From Luteimonas yindakuii (GTDB lineage: Bacteria; Pseudomonadota; Gammaproteobacteria; Xanthomonadales; Xanthomonadaceae), in contig NZ_CP039383.2 of assembly GCF_004803715.2 (NCBI RefSeq), forward strand, positions 1,984,001 to 2,048,000: DNA of 64,000 nucleotides, read 5' to 3'. The stretch's first letter is position 1; every line of letters begins with the position of its first letter. The notes under the pieces are model-generated. The model saw only the letters and a program-made list of their open reading frames with translations, made no database searches and was not told the origin of the DNA. The translations under genes were made by a program, and so were the position numbers. Of this stretch, positions 58,119-64,000 are shown one piece after another.

Positions 58119-58844
58119 ATGGCGCCCGCGCCGGCGACACCGCTACCGCCTGCGTCCGCGCAGGGTTTTTCCGATGACGGCGGGCTCTGGCACGGCATGC
58201 CGGTGGTGGCGCGCGGTGCCCACCGCGTCTGCGTGCTCGATCCCGTGGTGCACGGTCATTGCCTGAAGTACCCGCTGCCCGTCGACCCGGCGGTCCGCCG
58301 CCCGCTGCGGCACCGGTTGCGCGAGGCCTGGGCACGGCTGGTGCCGCGGCGGCAGGCCAATGCGCTGGAACTGCGCGCATGGCGACACCTGCATGCGCGT
58401 CTCGGTGACCGCCTCGACGGCCGTGTGGCGCGTTGCGTGGATCTCGTCGCCACCCCCGCCGGGCAGGCCCTGCGCTGCGCGCTGGTGGTGGATGCCGGCG
58501 GCACGCCTGCCCCCAGTCTCTACGACCTGCTGTCCGGTGCGTCGCGCGGCCGTTACCACGCCGATGCCCTGTGCGACGCGGTCACGCGCTTCGAAACCTG
58601 GCTGCACGCCCACGCCGTCCCACTGTTCGACCTCAACAGCGGCAACCTGGTGGTGGTGGAGCGCGCGGGTATCCCGGAACTCGTCTGTGTCGACGTGAAG
58701 TCCGTCCTCGGCGGCAAGGAAATCGTGCCGGTCTCGCGCTGGTCCCGGGGCCTCATGCAGCGCAAGATCACGCGCCGCGCCGACCGCCTGCGCGCGCGCA
58801 TCCGTGCCCACGCGCCCCTTGCAGCCACGCAGGACGCCCACTAG
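58119..58844 (+). CDS. YrbL-like kinase-fold protein
   Basis: A 241-residue protein matching the PhoP-regulated YrbL family, a protein-kinase-like fold of unknown role. The block LFDLNSGNLVVVE near residues 168-180 resembles the catalytic loop, and VCVDVKSVLGGKEIVP resembles the metal-binding loop. The usual N-terminal VLDP...CLKYP lysine region is present. The start ATG is at 58119, 8 bases after the HExxH gene. The frame is open further upstream, but that part overlaps the HExxH gene. Confidence 0.8.
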   Translation: MAPAPATPLPPASAQGFSDDGGLWHGMPVVARGAHRVCVLDPVVHGHCLKYPLPVDPAVRRPLRHRLREAWARLVPRRQANALELRAWRHLHARLGDRLDGRVARCVDLVATPAGQALRCALVVDAGGTPAPSLYDLLSGASRGRYHADALCDAVTRFETWLHAHAVPLFDLNSGNLVVVERAGIPELVCVDVKSVLGGKEIVPVSRWSRGLMQRKITRRADRLRARIRAHAPLAATQDAH

Positions 58845-58877
58845 CCTGCCGGGTTCAATACAGCCCCCGGGTGCCTC

Positions 58878-60828
58878 GTGAACCACCGCCTGACCCTGAC
58901 CCTGCTTGCCGGCGCCTGCCTGGCGCTGTCCGCCTGCCAGCGTTCGCCCGACCCGACGGCGCCGGAAATCCCGAAGAACGAGACCGCCGACCAGTTCGTC
59001 GCCCGGGTCAACGACGAATACCGCGCGCTGTACCCGGAAACCACCGCGGCGCAGTGGCTGTCGTCCACCTACATCGGCGACGACAGCCAGTTGCTCGCGG
59101 CCCGGGCCAGCGAGCGCTGGCTGACCAAGCTCAATGCCTGGATCGAGCAGGCGCGGCGCTTCGAGGGCCAGGACATGTCGCCGGAGACGGCACGCGCGAT
59201 CCAGCTGCTGAAGCTCAAGACCGCGATGCCCGCCCCGCGCGACCCGGAGAAGCTCGGCGAGCTGACCCGCATCGCCACCCGCATGGAAGGCACCTACGGC
59301 GCCGGCAGCTACTGCAGCGGCGAAGGCGCGCAGCGCAGCTGCCGCCAGCTCGGCGAACTGGAGGACGTGCTGCGCGGCAGCCGCGACTACGACCGCCAGC
59401 TCGACGCCTGGCAGGGCTGGCACGGCGTCGCCCGGCCGATGCGCCAGGACTACGTGCGCTTCGTCGACCTGGTCAACGAGGGCGCGCGCGACATGGGCTA
59501 TGCCGACGCCGGCGAGATGTGGCGTTCCGGCTACGACATGTCGCCGGTCGAGCTGTCGGCCGAGACCGACCGCCTGTGGAACCAGGTCAAGCCGCTGTAC
59601 GAGCAGCTGCACTGCTACGCGCGCACCCGGCTGCAGGCGCGCTATCCGGGCCAGGGCGACGTCAACGGCATGCTGCCGGCGCACCTGATGGGCAACATGT
59701 GGCAGCAGGACTGGAGCAACCTGTGGGACATCCTCGCGCCGTATCCGAACGCGGGCAGCCTCGATGTCGGCGCCGCCCTCGAGCGCCAGTACCGTGAAGG
59801 GTTCGACCGCCGGCTGGCAGCGATGAATACCCTGCCCGACCCCTCCGGCCTTGCCGAGGAGGAACGCGCCGCGCAGCTGGCGATCGCCACCACCATGACC
59901 CGCCGCGCCGAGGACTTCTACACCTCGCTCGGCATGCCGCAGCTGCCGGACACGTTCTGGCAGAAGAGTCAGCTGATCAAGCCGCGTGACCGCGACGTGG
60001 TCTGCCACGCCAGCGCCTGGCCGATGGACCTCGCCGACGACGTGCGCATCAAGATGTGCATCAAGCCGAACGAGGAGGACTTCACCACCGTCTACCACGA
60101 GCTCGGCCACATCTATTACTACCTGGCACAGAAGGCGCTGCCGCCGCTGTTCCAGGAGGGCGCGCATGACGGCTTCCACGAGGCGATCGGCGACACCATC
60201 GTGCTGGCGATGACACCGAGCTACCTGGCTTCGATCGACCTGGTCGACACACCGGAGCAGAGCCAGGCGGCGCTGATCAATTCGCAGATGCGCATGGCGC
60301 TGTCGAAGGTCGCGTTCCTGCCGTTCGGGCTGATGATCGACCGCTGGCGCTGGGGGGTGTTCGACGGCTCGATCACGCCGGAAAACTACAACAGCAGCTG
60401 GTTGGGCGCTGAAGGCCCGCTACCAGGGCGTGGCGCCGGTGGCCGCACGCGGCGAGGAATTCTTCGACGCCGGCGCCAAGTACCACGTGCCCGGCAATAC
60501 GCCGTACACCCGCTACTTCCTCGCCCACATCCTGCAGTTCCAGTTCTACAAGGCGCTGTGCGAGACCGCGGGCCATGACGGTGCGCTGTACGACTGCAGC
60601 TTCTACGGCAGCCAGCCCGCCGGCGAGAAGCTCTGGACCATGCTCGGCCGCGGCGCCGGACAGCCGTGGCAGGCGACGCTGCAGGAAATGACCGGCAGCG
60701 ACCGCATGGACGCCGGCGCGGTGCTGGAGTACTTCGCCCCGTTGCAGGACTGGCTGAAGGAGCAGAACGAGGGCCAGGTCTGCGGCTGGAGCGCCGCCGC
60801 GGTGCCGGAGGCGGCCGCGGCACCCTGA
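58878..60828 (+). pseudogene. M2 family dipeptidyl carboxypeptidase (ACE-like) with a frameshift
   Basis: A secreted zinc peptidase of the angiotensin-converting-enzyme family that removes C-terminal dipeptides. The N-terminus is a lipoprotein signal (LSAC, starting at GTG 58878). The zinc site is intact: HELGH at 407-411, then EGAHDGFHEAIGD. One extra T near 60402 changes the frame after NSSW (expected continuation WALKARYQG). The remaining 140 or so residues, including the substrate-binding end, continue in the +1 frame to 60828. The otherwise perfect sequence suggests either a recent mutation or a sequencing error. Confidence 0.88.
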
Positions 60829-60850
60829 TCCGTTTCTTCCGTTACGACAC

Positions 60851-60878
60851 GAAGGGCCCGGCAATCGCCGGGCCCTTC
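60851..60878. terminator. Terminator hairpin after the M2 gene
   Basis: A perfect 12-bp stem with a 4-base loop (60851-60862 with 60867-60878) sits between the convergent M2 and MFS genes. It has only a short T stretch. Confidence 0.75.
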
Positions 60879-60893
60879 CGCATTCCGCGCCTG

Positions 60894-62150
60894 CTAGAGC
60901 GGCTCCCCCGGTTCGATGATCGGCGGGCCGGTGACCGTGCGCGGCGGGGTGCGGTCGCGCCGGCGCTCCCAGCGCCAGAACGCCCAGCCGATGGCGAGGA
61001 ACGCCGCACCACCGAGCGCAAGCGACTGCGCCGAATGGCTGAGCAGCGGCGACAGCAGGCCGGCGATCAACGCGTTGAGCACCAGGCTGGTGAACGCCTG
61101 CAGCGACGACGCCGCACCGCGCTGACGCGGGTACATGTCGAGGATCGCCAGCGTGATGATCGGAAACACCAGCGCGATGCCGAACGAGTTCAGCACCATC
61201 GGCAGCACCGCCCACGGCACCTGCGGCTGGTCGACGAAAAAGTTGTAGGCGATGTTGATGGCGATCGCCACGCCACTGCAGGCGAAGCCGATATCGACGA
61301 GGCGTTTGCCGCTGATGCGGCCTGCCGCGCGCCCGGACACCCAGGCACCGAGCATCATCCCGCTGATCATCGGCACGAAGAACCAGCCGAACTGGCGTTC
61401 GTTGAGGCCGAGGATGTCCATCACGAACGCCGGCGCCGAGGCGATGTACAGGAACAGCGCCGAGAAGTTGAATGCCGATGCCGCCGCCAGGCGCTGGAAG
61501 CGGGCGTTCACCAGGATTGCCCGGTAGTCGCGCAGCAGGCCCGCTGGTGCCAGCGACGATCGCGCTTCGTGTGGATGTGTTTCCGGCAACCAGCGCCAGG
61601 TGGCGAACAGCAGCAGGACCGAAAAGGCGACCAGGAACCAGAAGATCATGGGCCAGCGCTGCCAGCCGAGGATCCAGCCGCCGATGATCGGCGCGATCGC
61701 CGGCGCCACGCCGAAGATCATCGAGACCTGGCTCATCAGCCGCTGGGCGTCGTCGCCGTCGAACATGTCGCGTATCACCGCGCGCCCGACGATCAGCCCG
61801 ACGCCGGCCGACAAGCCCTGCAGCGCGCGGAACAGCAGCAGCGTGGGCAGGTCACGCGCGAGCGCGCAGCCGATCGAGCCGAGAATGAAGACCACCAGCC
61901 CGACCAGGATCACCCGGCGGCGGCCCAGCGCGTCCGAAAGCGGGCCGTGGACGATGCTCATCAGCGCATAGGCGACCAGGTAGACCGCGATGGTCTGCTG
62001 CATCGCCAGCTTGTCGGCGCCGAACTCCGCGCCCATCTGCGCGAATGCCGGGAAGATGGTGTCGATCGAAAACGGGCCGAACATCGCCAACCCCGCCAGC
62101 AGCAGGGCGATGCGGCGGGTGGACGGCACGGGCACGGCAGGCACGGACAT
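60894..62150 (-). CDS. Bcr/CflA family multidrug efflux MFS transporter
   Basis: A 418-residue inner-membrane drug/proton antiporter with 12 helices. Motif A between helices 2 and 3 is GPLSDALGRRRVIL, and the DHA1 motif C region and ALQGLSAGVGLIVGRAVIRD are typical of Bcr/CflA proteins. The N-terminal FGPFSIDTIFPAF segment (the D residue in helix 1) is also typical. The substrate is unknown; family members export bicyclomycin, sulfonamides or chloramphenicol. The start ATG is at 62150. Confidence 0.9.
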   Translation of the reverse strand: MSVPAVPVPSTRRIALLLAGLAMFGPFSIDTIFPAFAQMGAEFGADKLAMQQTIAVYLVAYALMSIVHGPLSDALGRRRVILVGLVVFILGSIGCALARDLPTLLLFRALQGLSAGVGLIVGRAVIRDMFDGDDAQRLMSQVSMIFGVAPAIAPIIGGWILGWQRWPMIFWFLVAFSVLLLFATWRWLPETHPHEARSSLAPAGLLRDYRAILVNARFQRLAAASAFNFSALFLYIASAPAFVMDILGLNERQFGWFFVPMISGMMLGAWVSGRAAGRISGKRLVDIGFACSGVAIAINIAYNFFVDQPQVPWAVLPMVLNSFGIALVFPIITLAILDMYPRQRGAASSLQAFTSLVLNALIAGLLSPLLSHSAQSLALGGAAFLAIGWAFWRWERRRDRTPPRTVTGPPIIEPGEPL

Positions 62151-62286
62151 CGAAACCTCGAAGCGTCCGCAAGGCCAACGCGACGCGCGGGCACCGGACT
62201 GCAGCTGAATGCGTGCGGCGGATGCAATGCCCGCCGCGGAGCGCGCCATGTTAAGCGAACGCCCGGCCCTGCCCCGGTGAGCGCGA

Positions 62287-62292
62287 TATAAT
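62287..62292 (+). promoter_or_regulatory. -10 box of the riboswitch-gcvP transcript
   Basis: A consensus TATAAT lies about 15 bases before the first aptamer. No clear -35 box is seen 16-18 bases upstream. Confidence 0.55.
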
Positions 62293-62302
62293 CGACCGCA
62301 GC

Positions 62303-62490
62303 AACCGACGGTGGGAGAAGCGGCCCTTTCGAGGCAACCGCTGCCGAAGGCGCAACCGCCCGCAATCGCTCAGGCTCCCCAACCATCGCCGGCACAACTC
62401 TGGAGAGACCGGTTCAATCCGGCGCCGAAGGGGCACGAGACGCAGCACCACGCGGCTCCAAACTCTCAGGCAAAAGGACAGAGGGGCGCA
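62303..62490 (+). promoter_or_regulatory. Tandem glycine riboswitch
   Basis: Two glycine aptamers in series. The first has the conserved core CTGCCGAAGGCGCAA (62341-62355) and a closing stem of GGTGGGAG with CTCCCCAACC. The second has CGCCGAAGGGGCA (62423-62435) and the very typical end CTCTCAGGCAAAAGGACAGA (62464-62483). Tandem glycine riboswitches switch on the glycine cleavage operon cooperatively when glycine is abundant. The gene downstream is gcvP, in agreement. Confidence 0.93.
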
Positions 62491-62593
62491 TCGACCGCCG
62501 CATGACGGCGTGTCGCTTTCGCGTATGACGCCTGCACATGCCGGCCGCGCGGAGCACACCGATGCCCCTCCGCCCGTCTGCCGGAATGCCGCC

Positions 62594-64000
<1,407 letters not shown>

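Overview
The window is a stretch of ordinary chromosome from a high-GC gammaproteobacterium. The gene content and order point to the Xanthomonadaceae/Lysobacteraceae (Lysobacter, Luteimonas, Stenotrophomonas or Xanthomonas relatives). Markers for this are the pcnB-folK-panBCD-pgi run, tgt-queA beside yajC-secDF, minCDE, tandem M13 peptidases, and a glycine riboswitch directly in front of gcvP. Codon use and GC look uniform. I see no prophage, insertion sequence, integron or CRISPR array. The assignment to a family is inference from gene content; no 16S gene is present.

Layout, left to right. 1-2.6 kb: nnrD (cut by the window edge) and queG diverge from a 23-bp promoter. 2.7-8.5 kb: a minus-strand cluster for coenzyme A and folate precursors (pcnB, folK, panB, panC, panD) ending in pgi. 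8.6-13 kb: tRNA-Glu(CUC), ferredoxin fdxA, the RNA helicase rhlE and a Kef-type antiporter. 13-17.5 kb: two tandem M13 peptidase genes, the second lacking a zinc ligand. 17.5-25.4 kb: rhomboid protease, alkyltransferase-like protein, Pit phosphate transporter with its DUF47 partner, a CorC-type protein, ExoD, and a membrane GGDEF-EAL protein. 25.4-31.6 kb: a periplasmic PhnD-like protein coupled to that GGDEF-EAL gene, trmJ/suhB, then yajC-secD-secF. 31.7-36.4 kb: queA-tgt (with queG, the late queuosine steps), a REP-like repeat cluster, and a divergent Lrp regulator and class III aminotransferase. 36.4-43 kb: rlmKL, a hydrolase-MOSC pair, an AmpD-type amidase, tesB, and an ECF sigma factor fused to a membrane domain. 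43-49.4 kb: an EF-hand protein, a PAP2-bpt-phosphatase operon, purT, and a four-gene SPFH operon. 49.5-55.5 kb: a VanY-like peptidase, a DNA glycosylase, DUF423, an SRPBCC membrane protein, a DesK/NarL two-component pair and an acetyltransferase. 55.5-64 kb: minCDE, an orphan HExxH protein, a YrbL-like protein, an M2 dipeptidyl carboxypeptidase with a frameshift, an MFS exporter, then riboswitch-gcvP running off the end.

The most unusual items are as follows. The SPFH operon has a palindrome inside a strong promoter and encodes its own ribbon-helix-helix protein. The sigma factor is fused to membrane helices. The second M13 peptidase appears inactive. Several genes have a -10 box exactly 6-7 bases before the start codon, which suggests leaderless mRNAs, and some of these promoters interlock back to back. 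Two genes (purT and the M2 peptidase) carry apparent frameshifts that may be real or may be sequence errors.
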